The notes under the pieces were generated by a model. The model was given only the letters and a program-made list of their open reading frames with translations. It did no database searches and had not been told where the DNA came from. A program made the position numbers and the translations under genes. Shown one piece after another: positions 23,743 through 34,970 of a stretch of DNA of 64,000 nucleotides (within the stretch, counting starts at the first letter, position 1; each line of letters begins with the position of its first letter). This DNA comes from Diphasiastrum complanatum (lineage: Eukaryota; Streptophyta; Lycopodiopsida; Lycopodiales; Lycopodiaceae): NCBI GenBank assembly GCA_029204225.1, contig CM055113.1, positions 24,362,357 through 24,426,356 of the forward strand. The letters run 5' to 3'.

Positions 23743-26700
23743 TCAAAGCAATTGAAGCATTCCAGATACGTTTTTGTCGAGGTGCCTTTCCCTCAGGCGT
23801 CCTGCAATTACAAAAGCCAGCTCCAAAGATTGGGAGGCATTAAGTCTTGGATCACAATGGGTGTGGTAGCGAGAACTTAGATCATCCACACTGACCAACT
23901 TGGATCCACCAATGCATTCAGTCACATTCTGACCTGTCATTTCCAAATGAACTCCACCAGGGTGACTGCCTTCGTGTTGGTGCACATCAAAAAATGCACG
24001 AAGCTCAGCCTGCCAAGAAGTTCCCATGAGATTTATCAACAGCTTACATATATGTTTTTCTCAACCAAAGTATGTGTTTCTTTGAATCAGTTATAACAGC
24101 TTGAAAAAAATGATGTAAATAAAAGCATAGATCACCTGAACACTGTATTAAAACTTACTCGAATGGCATCGAAAGATCGAGTTTTGATTCCACTGATGGT
24201 TTTGATTGTATTACCATGCATGGGATCACTGACCCATGTCACGATGATACCTGATTGCCGCACAGCACGAATGAGATGGGGCAACTTTTTTCGAAGAATA
24301 TCTGCCCCCATTCGAACAATGATTGTCAATCTGCCAGGTTTGTTTTCCGGATTCAAAATCTTACAGACTTTAACCAGTTCACTGGGATCCATCTTATCAC
24401 TCACCTGCGGCACAGTAAAGACAGAGAAATCAATGTTTGCCAAAAGAGGCGGTTGCAGTTCAGAAACTGTTGAAAACCAGATGGAGCAATAAAATGAAGT
24501 TCCTGTTGCTCAAAGAAAAAGAATCAGAAGTGTAGGTTACTGGAAATTGCACAAAAGAACTAAAAGGAAGGAAATATAAAAGGGAGCTCAGGAAATCCTA
24601 CATTCATCAGGTATTAGATATCTTCATATCTCTTTTTGCTGCAGGAAAAATCAGCAGCCATTCTAAGGGCCCGGAGATGTTCAACTATAAATTCTTCCTT
24701 GATAACCCTTGGAAATAAGGAACCGTTGGGATTTGAGCCCAATACATTGATAGGACGTATGGGGTCACACGGCTACTTGGCAAGGAGTCAATGCGAGGAA
24801 GGGCATGTAAATAGATGACCCTGATCATAAAGATAGCGGCTTAGTGGATAAATATGATTAGGATTAATTAAGATTTCTTGCAATTAGATCTTTTAAGTAG
24901 GAGCCCATTGTGTAAGACAGCACGCTGGAATAGCAGAATGACACCTTCCATTTTGGGAACATTGTCTCCTACGTTTCTTGAACTGAGAGAGATAGAGAGA
25001 GTGAGAGCTGTTGCGTTCTGTCTATTTTGGTTTATGTTTAATGAATGCCTACAGATCGCACTACTTCAGCAAGCTGTATCAGTTTCTGAGCACTCTGATT
25101 CCGTCAATGGTTATGGGCCCACACACCAATGAAGACTGATTGGGAGATTCAAGTTCCGTGGAGCGGCAATTTTTTTTTTTGGATGTTCCAAGTTGTTGGA
25201 AGAAGATTGGGATGCTGGAGCAAGTATAGGGTCTTGTTCTTCAATGCATGCTGAAGTGTTGTATTGTCCTTGAAGGAATTCGATCTGCAGTGCCAGCAGT
25301 GGTGTCTGTAGCAATATTTTGAAGCAAGCATTGGTTGCTTGAAGAGCAGAACAAGAAGTTCTGAGAGAGAGATAGCACTGGGTGCTTGATTGTCGCAACA
25401 TGGAGGCTGCATCTTGAATGTCAAGGAGGGCATTGAGAGTTGGAACAAGGTGTGTAGCAAGGGCTGCATCTTGAAGAGCAGAACAAGAGGTTCTGAGAGA
25501 GAGACAACACTGGGTGCTTGACTGTGACAGCATGGAGGCTGCATCTTGCATGTCAAGGAGGACATTGAGAGTTGGAACAAGCGGAGGTGTGCAGCAAGGG
25601 CTGCACTGAGAAAGCTCAGACAGGGTACTTACTAGTTAGAACTCAAGGGGAAGTAGTGGGATACTGGAGGCTCATACTTCTGGAGAGAGTCACTAGGTGA
25701 GGTGAGGCTTGGTGCTTGTTTCTGTGTTTTGGAATGGCTTGAGATGGTAACCATTGTGGAATAATGATTTGAAGAAGGTCACTGCAAGAAAGGATCGTTA
25801 TGAAAATCTTCTTGTACATACACTGTCTTTGGATGTAGTGGGAGCTTTGGTGGAGTGAGTCTGATCATCAAGAACGTGTCGCGGGGAATCAGGGGCATGC
25901 GAATCAAAGGCAAAGGGTTTGTGCCTCCATCGAGGATCACAACCTTTTCTTCTTCCGCTGTTTCTGCAGCTGTGAAGGGGCCTTTTGTGGTCAGATATCT
26001 TAAGAAAGCTTGAGGATCGCAACCTTTACTACTGCAAAGGAGGCTTTCGTGGGCAGATTGATATTGTGGATCGTGAGCATCACTGCTGAGGATGAAGAAA
26101 AAGGGTGGGCCTTGGTACTTATGATGCACAGCTTGGACCAGGAATGCTTGGACCTCAGACAGGCTTAGGACCTTCCCGTACTCTAATTAAGCAACAGCTT
26201 GCTATGCTGCATGCAGAGATTCAAAGGCTTCTAACAGAAAACCAGCATCTTGCAGCTATTCATGTTGCTTTAGGAGAAGAAAGCGGAAGGAGAGAAGCAG
26301 ACACTAGTGGTGAGTCGTCACAGGCGGTGGCTGGTCAGAGACCAAGATTCTTTTGGTGATGGAGACCTAGCTCGTGGTCTTTCTGTGCTGTCTCAGCTTA
26401 ATCATGATTTTGGCATCTTGTTGGCACAGGGTGGCATCCGTGACAGTGCACACATGCTCATTACCTCACAGATGATGCCTCAGGTAGCTCAATCTTTGGG
26501 CACGAGCACGCAAATGAGGCATCAGTCTACACCAGTAACTCTTTCAGATTGGTCCAAGATCTTATATTGTGACAAGAAAAAGAATGAGAATGTGTTTAGG
26601 CTCAATATTGCGGAGCTGGCAAGTTTGTTGGCTACGAAAGGTGAGGGTTTTCACCCGCTCCTTGAATGACAAGGTGAACATGGGTTCACTTTCTCAATTC

Positions 26701-29700
26701 CTGTGAACAAATTTCCACCAATTCTAAAATACTGTTAGGTGGAAGCAAGGAAAGGGAAGGACAAAAGAAGAGAGAGCATGTCAATGGGGATGGAGGAAGA
26801 CGATGATGTTTGGTTAAAAGGGAAAGTGGTGCTTGCCACAGGTGGTCTTGGAAGGATGTTCTCACTAGCCTTGGCCACCCATGGCTGCCATGTCGTTATT
26901 GCTGCTCGCAGGGTGCAGCTCTTGCATTCTCTCCTCCAACACATCCAGTCTCTTTCTACTTCCACTGATTCCTTGGCATGTGAGCAGCAACAGCAGAGGC
27001 AGATGGCAGGAAAAGTAGCAATCTTGAAGCTGGATGTGAGTAACAGTGAGGTAAGCATGGATGCTTGGTGGAGAATGCTTGGAACGCTTTTGGGAAGATT
27101 GATATCCTGGTTAACAACACGGGCTTCAGAGGAACTGTGAAGTCATCTTTAGAGCTTGAAGATGATGAATGGAACAAAGTTATGGCTACCAATTTAAGGG
27201 GCATGTGGCTTGTAGCTAAATCTGTTGGAAGATATATTGTCGAAGAGTTGCAAGCTGCAAGGGGCCAACATAAGTTAGATATGCAAGTCATTACTCTGGT
27301 CAATGATACTGTTGGGACATTAGCAGGAGGCTAATACTGCAATGAAGAAGTCGGTTCTCGTTCTCGGATCGAACTCATGTTCACTCCTGTGAATATCGAA
27401 GAAGGTTGTCTCAGGTATTGTTGCAGATGCTGAACTTGTTGAAAGTTACATAATATTCAAGCCCGAGTTAGAGGGTGTTGGATACTACATGCGCTGTGAG
27501 TGCATAGTTTCAGATGCATTTGGAAGATTCGCTGACCCAGTCACATCCTTGATGGCACCAGTTGCGTCAGTTTTTCTTCGAGTGTATAGTGGAGGAAAGG
27601 AGGCCGAGAGGGCAAATCAATGGTTCAGAGCTATGGCTAAAAGATCTGACCTCATTCCCTTGCCTGGGAAAGTTGGAAAAATGACTGGAGCTAAAATGGT
27701 TAATCTTGTGCATGGATTGATGGCAAAGCTGGTGTTAGTGGTTCGTCTCTTTGATGTCATCAATGGGTATTCGCTGATGGAAATGAGCTTGCCCTGAAGG
27801 TCTTCAGGATTTTTCCTGTTGGTGCCCAATCATTCAAAGAATTGATAAAGACTGAAATTGGAATCTATGGTAGTCTGAAGAATGCAATGAAGAAAGATCA
27901 TGGACTGTCTACTCCAAAGCATGTAAGAAAGATCATGGACTGTCTACTCCAAAGCATGTAGTAGTTGTTGAAGATCAGAAGACTTGCAAAACACTGTGTT
28001 GAAGGCCAATGAAAGTGGTTGAGTGACTGACAGAGTAGAAGATGTGAAAATGGCTGAGTGGGCAGTCACAAAAGGCCATAGCTCGATGATAATATATTTT
28101 GTGACTCGTCTTACATCATGAGTATCTTTTAAATGTATTGGTTAGTTGGGAGATTGTTGGGATTTGTGCCCAATACATTGATAGGACGTATGGGGTCACA
28201 CGGCTACTTGGCAAGTAGTCAATGCGAGGAAGGGCATGTAAATAGATGACCCTGATCATAAAGATAGCGGCTTAGTGGATAAATATGATTAGGATTAATT
28301 AAGATTTCTTGTAATTAGATCTTTTAAGTAGGAGCCCATTGTATAAGACAGCACGCTGGAATAGCAGAATGACACCTTCCATTTTGGGAACATTGTATCC
28401 TACGTTTCTTGAACTGAGAGAGATAAAGAGAGTGAGAGCTTTTGCGTTGGTTTATGTTTAATGAATGCCTACAGATCGCACTATTTCAGCAAGCTATATC
28501 AGTTTCTGAACACTCTGATTCCATCAGGAACGTGATGCGATACGATACGTACCTTCACTCCTAAAGGATTTGCAATGCCACGAAGGAATTCGATGTGCGC
28601 ACCGTCTAATTGGCGTGTGCGCTCTCCCAGCCACAGCAGATGAGCAGAGCAATCATACCAAAGACCTGTGGTAGAGTCTTGTCGGGTCAAAGCCTGCTCA
28701 AAAGGAAGTAGTAAGCACTCATGGGATGTCCAGAATTCTGTGGTGGTCATGATGGGGTGATCCTTTGTCAGTCCACTTGCGGCCATGAAGCCTAAAGCTT
28801 CATCTACCCGGTTTGCCAGCTCCAAATACCTGCTTCACTTTCAAGTTCTTGTGAGCTGTTCTATCCTTGCCAGAAGACCAGAGTAAAATGCTTTGCTGTT
28901 AGACAAGAGAATGAAAATAAACCCACTAGAATGGTTATTAGAAGTTACAGGAGAAACAGAATATGTGGAAGGAATTTGACATTGAAGACGACTTTGGTTT
29001 CGTACCTTCCACCCTGTTCACTGTGCAAGGTAAAATCCAAGTTCCACTGAGTGACCCGCTGCATAGCTGCATAGCCTCCTGTGGCGAATGCACGCAATAA
29101 GTTTAGAGTTGCTGCAGCTTGGCAATAGGATCTCACCATGCGCTGGGGATCAGGAATACGAGATTCGCTGTCAAAGGCATCGCCGTTCACATTATCACCA
29201 CGGTAGCTCGGGAGTTTGACACCATTTACCACTTCAAAATGCTCTGATCTCGGCTTTGCGAATTGACCTGCCATTCGGCCAACCTGCTCCAACCACATAC
29301 AAAAAATTACAGCAACTTTTTTCATATCCAAAACCAATCCATATCACAATTGCGAAAAAAAGTATCAACCATCCTGATTAATGAAGAATTCCACGTAATC
29401 TAGCAACCTTGATCACGGGCATCTGTCCTCCGAACATGAGCACCACGCTCATCTGCAAAAGGACTCTGAACGTATCACGAATGTTGTTTGCACTAAATTC
29501 TTTGAAGCTCTCAGCGCAATCGCCTCCTTGCAATAAAAAAGCCCTGCCCAGAGCCGCTTCCGCAAGCCTGTCCTCCAAGCTGCGCGCTTCCCCTGCAAAT
29601 ACAAGGGGAGGGAAACTCTCAATCGTCTCAAGGACAGAATTGAGCTGCTCTGCATCAGGATAATCTGGCAGCTGCACAGCCTTTCTGGATCTCCAGCTGC

Positions 29701-29914
29701 TGCGATTCCAACTTCCTTCACTCTCACTAGCATCAATTCTTGGCTCTGCAACTTTGATGGGCTCTGCATGATTGTGCATTCCATAGATTGCAGCTCCAGG
29801 CTGCGATGCTGGCCTCCCTCCAGCGCTGCTGCTGCAAAATCTCTGAGATTTAGTGCCTTTAAATGCCAGCCAGACTGAACCGATCGCTGCTGCTGATCCC
29901 GCAGCACTGGCCAT
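23743..29914 (-). CDS. DHS: 3-deoxy-D-arabino-heptulosonate 7-phosphate (DAHP) synthase, class II, plastidial
   Basis: This enzyme condenses phosphoenolpyruvate with erythrose 4-phosphate, the first step of the shikimate pathway, in plastids. Five exons on the minus strand give 524 codons plus stop, a normal length: 29914-29408, 29283-29006, 28829-28553, 24404-24159, 24009-23743. All introns have GT and AG ends and the phases join. The N-terminal 50 or so residues are Ala/Ser-rich and poorly conserved, as in a transit peptide. Exon 1 has the metal-binding Cys motif [11 protein letters not shown] and [10 protein letters not shown]; exon 2 [12 protein letters not shown] and [11 protein letters not shown]; exon 3 [15 protein letters not shown]; exon 4 VSDPMHGNT; exon 5 [20 protein letters not shown] and [10 protein letters not shown]. 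The C-terminal tail is unusual. Intron 3 is 4,148 bp because LTR element P sits in it, in antisense orientation to the gene. No disabling change is visible, so the gene is probably functional. Confidence 0.95.
24719..24723. repeat. Target site duplication GGAAC (left) of element P
   Basis: GGAAC directly before the left LTR is repeated at 28527-28531 directly after the right LTR, within intron 3 of the DAHP synthase gene. Confidence 0.9.
24724..25106 (+). repeat. 5' LTR of non-autonomous element P
   Basis: This 383-bp LTR matches 28155-28526 (372 bp) except for a few substitutions and one 11-bp indel near 25017-25030. It starts CGTTGGG where the other copy has TGTTGGG, and ends CTCTGATTCCGTCA. 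The sequence after it, TGGTTATGGGCCC, sits where a primer binding site should be; I cannot match it to a tRNA from memory. Confidence 0.92.
25341..25604. repeat. Tandem repeat, 132-bp unit, two copies, in element P
   Basis: Units start at 25341 and 25473 with GAAGAGCAGAACAAGA. The copies differ by a few substitutions and the second has a small insertion near its end (about 25578). Neither has a stable coding reading. Confidence 0.85.
26105..26359 (+). pseudogene. Captured FLX-like coiled-coil fragment in element P
   Basis: The frame contains [17 protein letters not shown] followed by [16 protein letters not shown]. This resembles the N-terminal part of plant FLX/FLX-like coiled-coil proteins, in which a similar EIQ-LL-DN-RLA-THVALRQE segment is conserved. 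The fragment covers only about 50 conserved residues, preceded by a Gly/Pro/Leu-rich leader, and runs into unrelated sequence. It is a piece of a gene inside element P, not a functional gene. Confidence 0.55.
26739..27334 (+). pseudogene. Captured short-chain dehydrogenase/reductase fragment in element P
   Basis: The first frame (26739-27060) begins an SDR with [20 protein letters not shown], a damaged version of the nucleotide-binding TGxxxGxG turn, and [12 protein letters not shown]. Near 27062-27068 the reading shifts to frame 27065-27334: [18 protein letters not shown] (the NNAG-type motif with Ala to Thr) and [20 protein letters not shown]. It stops after [12 protein letters not shown], before the catalytic YxxxK. 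No intron interrupts it, so capture from processed RNA is possible. The frameshift, altered cofactor loop and missing active site show it is not a working enzyme. Confidence 0.85.
27415..27797 (+). pseudogene. Captured fragment, possibly AIR9-type repeat, in element P
   Basis: The open reading covers [59 protein letters not shown] and [12 protein letters not shown]. The YSGGKEG-like phrase followed by an aromatic and a DLI-IPG segment resembles the A9 repeats of the microtubule-associated protein AIR9, as far as I remember them. Identification is tentative. A further open part in another frame (about 27770-27900, [17 protein letters not shown]) could be a separate captured piece. Confidence 0.4.
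28155..28526 (+). repeat. 3' LTR of non-autonomous element P
   Basis: 372 bp with TGTTGGG start and CATCA end, paired with 24724-25106. It lies 27 bp from the exon 3 donor of the DAHP synthase gene (donor at 28552-28551 on the minus strand). Confidence 0.92.
28527..28531. repeat. Target site duplication GGAAC (right) of element P
   Basis: Second copy of the 5-bp duplication, matching 24719-24723. Confidence 0.9.
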
Positions 29915-32900
29915 CGCTCTATGCGCTCCAACGACACACCAACAATTTCAATTCCAATTCCAATTCATTTATTGCTCTCTAAACCCTAAATCTTGAATCC
30001 TCCCCAATGTCCCTATATTTGGCTTTGCCTTGCAAAGGCAATACTATGTGTTGAGGTATATGTGTTTTTGGCCTTGCCTTGCAAAGGCAATACTATGTGT
30101 TGACTAATGGGCCACTAATGCCCGTTAAATGACGATAATAGAAGGGCCTACTTTTCATTACCTTTCAACATAGGAAATAAGATGAGATGATGGTGGTGTA
30201 GATCTGCTGATGAGCATACCTAGAAGGAAACATCAATGATTAGCAGTTGTCAGATTAGTATGGGAAGCATCTTAAGCATAGAAGACTCCAGAAGGATGAA
30301 ACGTGCATTCAACATGCAAATTAAATTGATACAAGCTGTTTGCTTTTGTTGAATAGCACCAGTGTTTTCAACAACTGATTTAAGACCTTTGCCAAGCGCA
30401 AATCTTAAGAGATCCAAACGAGAAGAGTCAACTAAAGCTCAATGATCTGTGGATGTGAGTACCGGATCTAGGTCTGCAATCACTCTAGTAGGTCACAAAC
30501 TTGACATATCAATCACTCCAGTTTTGAAGTTCTTCTCCTGTATAAGGCATCAAACTATGGTTGTGATTGATCAAAACAAAACATGAAATGATGATGAAGA
30601 TGAATATTGTCTGCCTTCAAGTGAATATTGATCAAATCCTATAAAGCATTCCGTGATCAGTTATGTACTCATGCAAATTTTGTGGAAAGATGCAATAAAC
30701 ACGCTCTGACGCTCTGCCTGATGCATGAAGGTCGCCCTTCACGCCTGAAGGGCACCCGACAATTTCTTTGTTATGCTTTGGTGTAGCGCATTCTGGTATA
30801 TTATGATGCCTGTTTTTAACGAAAAATCGGCAGGCATGTTATTAACGTGTTGAGGTAGGTCAATGGAGTTTGGAAAGAAGTCAATGTTAAAGGATATTCT
30901 ATAATGGTAGCCAAAATTTTGAAGGCATGAACTTTGATTAAAGGCTAAACTAACATGCATATGTTTTTATCAAAAAGTTCTTAGGAGCGCATGCAAACAA
31001 TGCACGATGCAGAAGGCCAAAAAGGCAAAACATGTGAATGTGATGCTTTATTCATCTTCCAGCAAGGATATAATGCATGCATGAGGTTGAAAACTTCAAA
31101 GGCTGAAACTAATTTATGGCGGTGCATAATCTGCAGATGATCGAGTCTTCTTTTCTATCGATCTGATTGTTTAGCGGCCATTCTTTGTGGACTTTTAGAT
31201 CCAGTTTTTTGTTTCATCTTTTGGGTTTCATTTCGTTGGAGCATTGAAGTGAGGGCCCTTATCTTGTGTTTGTTTCTTGTTGAGTTTCCTTTAAGGTGTT
31301 TTGGATCGCTATTCTTGGTGTCTGCTAAGGGTAGCACAATGATGGTGTATATTTCCACTAGCTATGGAAGAAGTATGTCACTGATGGGAGAGGCAGAGAG
31401 CATTGCAATCAAGACCTGTCTTGCTCGCAAATTATTCGACAAGGTTAAGGCAAATCATAATCAACAGGTAATATAGGAAGCAAACAAAGGTAGGTTGCAA
31501 TTGGCACTGTCATGTGTTGATGACAATGGTGCCTTGGGGGGGAGCTCTGATGATGCTACATGCCAAACACTGTGACGTTGAGGATTGGAGTAGTTTGCAA
31601 TTACAAAAAGGAGGCATCTCACAACTAGCTCTGTGTTTACATTCCAAAAGAATTTTGAAGGAATTTAAAGATCTATAGAAGGACCCTCCAACATCATGCA
31701 ATGCTGGTAATCAAATTCTTTGTTCCTTTTGGTTGTCGGTCGTTGATAAGTTTAGGTGGTGGTCAATCCTTCCATGTATTCAAAAGATCTGCAAAATGAG
31801 CTATTGGATATTTGTAGCATCGTAGTCACAAAGATAATTGCAAAAGCTTCTTAGAGCTGTATGATTAAAGTTTTGTGTGCAATATCAAAGATTCCTTCTA
31901 GAATCCTTTACATAGATAGGAAGGTTCAAGAAAGTTCGATCTGAAAGGCCAAGTGTACCAAGATAATTTCTTCCTATTTTAGAAGCATTTTACAAATTTC
32001 TAAATTTCATAGATTTGAGATTCAAAAATATTCTTCTTAAAAGTTCCTTCAAAATCAAAATCTATTGAGTTCGTTAATATGTAGGTTAAGTTAAAATTTT
32101 AAAATTAGGAACAAGGCTAAATTTCATGTGTGCCCATTAGCCGGGGGTGTAAAAAAAGCAAGCACAAAAAAGCGAGCGTCGAGAGAGCAGCATGCTACCA
32201 GTATAAGACAATTAATAAATTTGTCATAGTGAAACTTTTGTCATATAATTTCACCCAGAGGATTATGAGTTAAAGATGGACCTTTCATGACAATGGTAAA
32301 TTATGTTAGACAACACTCATAGATTCAAGAAATGAGCATTCTGAACAACACACACGATTACAGTCAACCACATACACTGAAAAATAGCGAAAAATAATGT
32401 TGTCAAATTGCTCTATTATTTCTATTGCCTAAGTTCTGTGCACAGATGGCAGATGTTTGTTTGATGTTATGGATGATGCAAATGATTATGCACTATGAGA
32501 GATGCATACAAATTTGTGTCAGAATGTGAATCTGCAACTTATTTGAAAAATATGTGTTTGAGAACCCAATAGGTTGTGGCCTTCCTTACATGGAAGATTT
32601 CTACCAGCCGTTGAAATAGAAATAGAACATCCATCTCCTCATTTTGGATTATCTAAGGTTTCGATGTTGTAACCAATATGATGTTTAAATAGGTCGGACT
32701 CCTTTGTACAAGTGATGATCCATTGAAAGGCAGAATGTATCATCTGAATGTAAACTATATCAGACTTGCGCTGCATTGTCATTTTCCCTGCTGCGTGATT
32801 TCACATATGAAAGTCATTTGATATGTGTGTCCACAACACTCACATTCAGAGGCTACATAGCTTGATATGCAAAGTTTTGAGCCTATGTGTGTCCACAACT

Positions 32901-33690
32901 CAGTTTATCAAGTCAATGTTTTGGTTAAATAGGGGAAAGAGTATCTCTTATGTTGTGGACTACTTTGTTAAATGTTGAAGTGGATTTAAATCTTTTCTAG
33001 TGTGAGATATTGTTATAATTTCATGAATTAGAGCTGTAGAACTCAAGTTACATTGAAGTGGTCATGATCAGGCCAAAATAAGGTGCTATTCTGGTAATCC
33101 ATGTCACTTTGCATTGGCATGTCACATAGTAATCAAGGTTGTGAATCCCACAAAAATTGACAGGTTGTGGCCTTCAAAACCAAAATCAAAGGGCAAATTT
33201 TAGCCTGCCCATCCTTTCTAACTATTTCATAGCAAGCCCTAGGAAGGTGTAGTTTAAACTTGCTATCAAAGACAACAGTAATCCATCGTTAGATGCTTGA
33301 TAAGTTTTAGCAAGTGCTTGCAAAACTAATCTTATATCATTGCAATCAGATGCACACACACGAATAGAAAAAAACATAAACTGAATTAATGCCAAACGTC
33401 CTTGCATTGACCAGTTGTTTATGCGAACATAGTAATATTCTTCAAGATATGCTATACAGGGATCCATTCTCTCCTACAACGACATCACAAATTGTATCTA
33501 GATAATTTTGAAAACATGGATGATGTCATTGATAGACAAATCAAAATCACAAGATAGTTTCAATAATTGATAACAGATATTAGACAACTTTTGTTATAGA
33601 CAACACTGAAAAACAAATCGTTTTCTAGTGGTAAAACATTGAAATGAAAATAGGAAAAAAAAAAAAAAAACAATGTGTGTTTAGATTACT
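29915..33690. other. Upstream region of DAHP synthase and intergenic DNA
   Basis: No gene is supported. The first 100 bp upstream of the DAHP synthase ATG hold AATTCC-type repeats and are probably 5' UTR or promoter. Two copies of a 49-bp unit start at 30021 and 30070, each with the near-palindrome GCCTTGCAAAGGC. Open frames at 31249-31476 and 33222-33467 have no recognisable similarity. No transposon ends were found. Confidence 0.5.
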
Positions 33691-33693
33691 AAC

Positions 33694-33772
33694 CTCTTTG
33701 GAGAAAACTTTGTTGGCCTTAGTAGATCCTTCCAACGACTCTTTCAAACGGTTCCCTCCAACAACTCCTTGT
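33694..33772 (-). other. Possible host exon piece beside element L
   Basis: On the minus strand, the sequence from 33772 down to about 33694 stays open (NRLKESLEGSTKANKVFSKE) and ends in GAG followed by GTTAGTAA, a good splice donor. It directly abuts element L at its CTTGT duplication. If real, L would be inserted in a host exon or 5' UTR. No further exons were identified, so this is weak. Confidence 0.25.
33768..33772. repeat. Target site duplication CTTGT (left) of element L
   Basis: CTTGT directly before the 3' LTR of element L is repeated at 38414-38418 directly after the 5' LTR. Confidence 0.9.
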
Positions 33773-34558
33773 TGTCGTAAAATGGTGGGAGCGTGAGCGG
33801 CAACGGAAGCTCGAGGATTTGAGCGCGGCGTGTAGGAACGAAAACGCAACAATTAGCAACAAAAATGTTCAAGTAGAAAAATTCATACAGAATGCACAAA
33901 TGAACGACGTTTCTCCACCTATTTTAGGGTTGATGATAAGTTAACGACGTTGGTCTGCCAATGTAGCAAAAACGCGAAAAACTTGAAGGTGCCCTTTTAA
34001 CTGAACAAATCTTGAAGGTGCCCTTAGACTTAAAGTGTGTGTATTTCCCTAAGGCGCCTGTAGACTGAAGGCAGCGAAAAAAGCAAGGGTGCCTTAAGAA
34101 TGGTTTCTAAGGTATTTTGGCCAGCCTTATACTGAAGGCAGTGAAGAAGCCGAAAAAGGCAAAAAAAGACAAAGGTGCCTTAACTAAAGTTTTAGCGAAG
34201 AAGGCGAAGGTGCCTTAGATTAAAGACAGCGAAAAGTCAAAAAAGGAGAAGGTGCCTTTTAAATGATTTCTAAGGCATTCTGGCCACTTGGCCACTGTGT
34301 CGCATTTTCGCGAAGTTCCAAAAAGGGGAAAAGGAGAAGGTGCCTTAAAAAATGATTTCTAAGGCATTCTGGCCACTTGGCCACTATGTCGCTTTTTTCA
34401 CGAAGTTGCGAAAAAGGCGAAAAAGGAGAAGGTGTTTTAAAAACGTTTAAGACATAAGGGAAAAATTTTAAAGGGAAAAAGTGAAGGTCCGAAATTATAT
34501 TCTCGGCCTTTCCGTTTTCAAGATGCTCATTACTTGTCTGAGCATAAGAAATCTAACA
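33773..34558 (-). repeat. 3' LTR of copia element L
   Basis: This 786-bp LTR has plus-strand ends TGTCGTAA and TCTAACA, and pairs with 37344-38413. It lacks about 264 bp present in the 5' LTR (37481-37744). It contains internal repeats of about 90 bp (AAGGAGAAGGTGCCTT then GGCCACTTGGCCACT), seen near 34242 and 34335. The polypurine tract of the minus strand lies at 34559-34568. Confidence 0.95.
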
Positions 34559-34599
34559 CTCCCCCTTAATGAGGATCTTGAAAAAATGCTTTAAACTTC

Positions 34600-34760
34600 G
34601 GATTTAACATATCGTTAAATCTGAGATGAAGCTCCTTTTGATAGAGCTAACATGCATTTTGAATCCTTCAATAAATTCATATTGTTACTAAATAGTAACA
34701 TATCATCTACATGAAAGGTGATGATTATGAAGGGATTCAACACAGACTAAAAATAAAAAT
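34600..34760 (-). pseudogene. Element L remnant of RT around the catalytic box
   Basis: On the minus strand near 34740-34670 the reading is NPFIIITFHVDDMLLFSNN, which is the copia RT catalytic region with HVDD in place of YVDD. Flanking RT sequence and all of RNase H are missing. Between this and the integrase fragment at 34971 there is only a short unrecognised stretch. The deletion removed most of RT and RNase H. Confidence 0.7.
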
Positions 34761-34970
34761 TCGAGCCTGTCGAGTTTGGAATTAAACCATTCTCGTTAAA
34801 AGATGCATTGGTCTTCTTTTGATCAGCGTCAGGTGTTGACATTGCCTCTAAAATAGCATTTGATTCCTATACAAATTAGCAGGCCAAATCATTAGTAACT
34901 TGGGATGGAGGCTGTCTTGAACGGTTCGATCTTTTGGTTTGTCAATTTTCTTATCAGTCCTGAGTCGTTC

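Larger units (their letters stand above)
25107..28154 (+). mobile_element. Interior of LTR element P: no gag or pol, captured gene-like fragments
   Basis: The 3-kb interior contains no recognisable gag, protease, integrase or RT. It has, in order, a 132-bp tandem repeat (25341-25604), a minus-strand open frame of 116 codons (25779-26129, unrecognised), an FLX-like fragment, an unrecognised open piece (26381-26669, with [20 protein letters not shown] and [12 protein letters not shown]), a short-chain dehydrogenase fragment, and a fragment possibly from an AIR9-type protein. The purine-rich GGGAGA before the right LTR sets the orientation as plus, and the captured coding pieces are mostly in sense with it. 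This is the structure of a non-autonomous LTR element (LARD/TRIM-like) that has taken up host transcript or gene sequence. Confidence 0.85.

Noticed and set aside
25107-25125. Primer binding site of element P complementary to a known tRNA
   Set aside because: TGGTTATGGGCCC is in the right place but does not match the initiator Met site past the first four bases, and I could not assign another tRNA with confidence.
26105-27797. A working gene cluster in the DAHP synthase intron
   Set aside because: The coding pieces are truncated or frameshifted, lack catalytic residues, and lie between LTRs.
29378-29937. 162-codon frame overlapping DAHP synthase exon 1
   Set aside because: It is an alternative frame of the real exon, without family similarity. 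The other frame gives the conserved enzyme.
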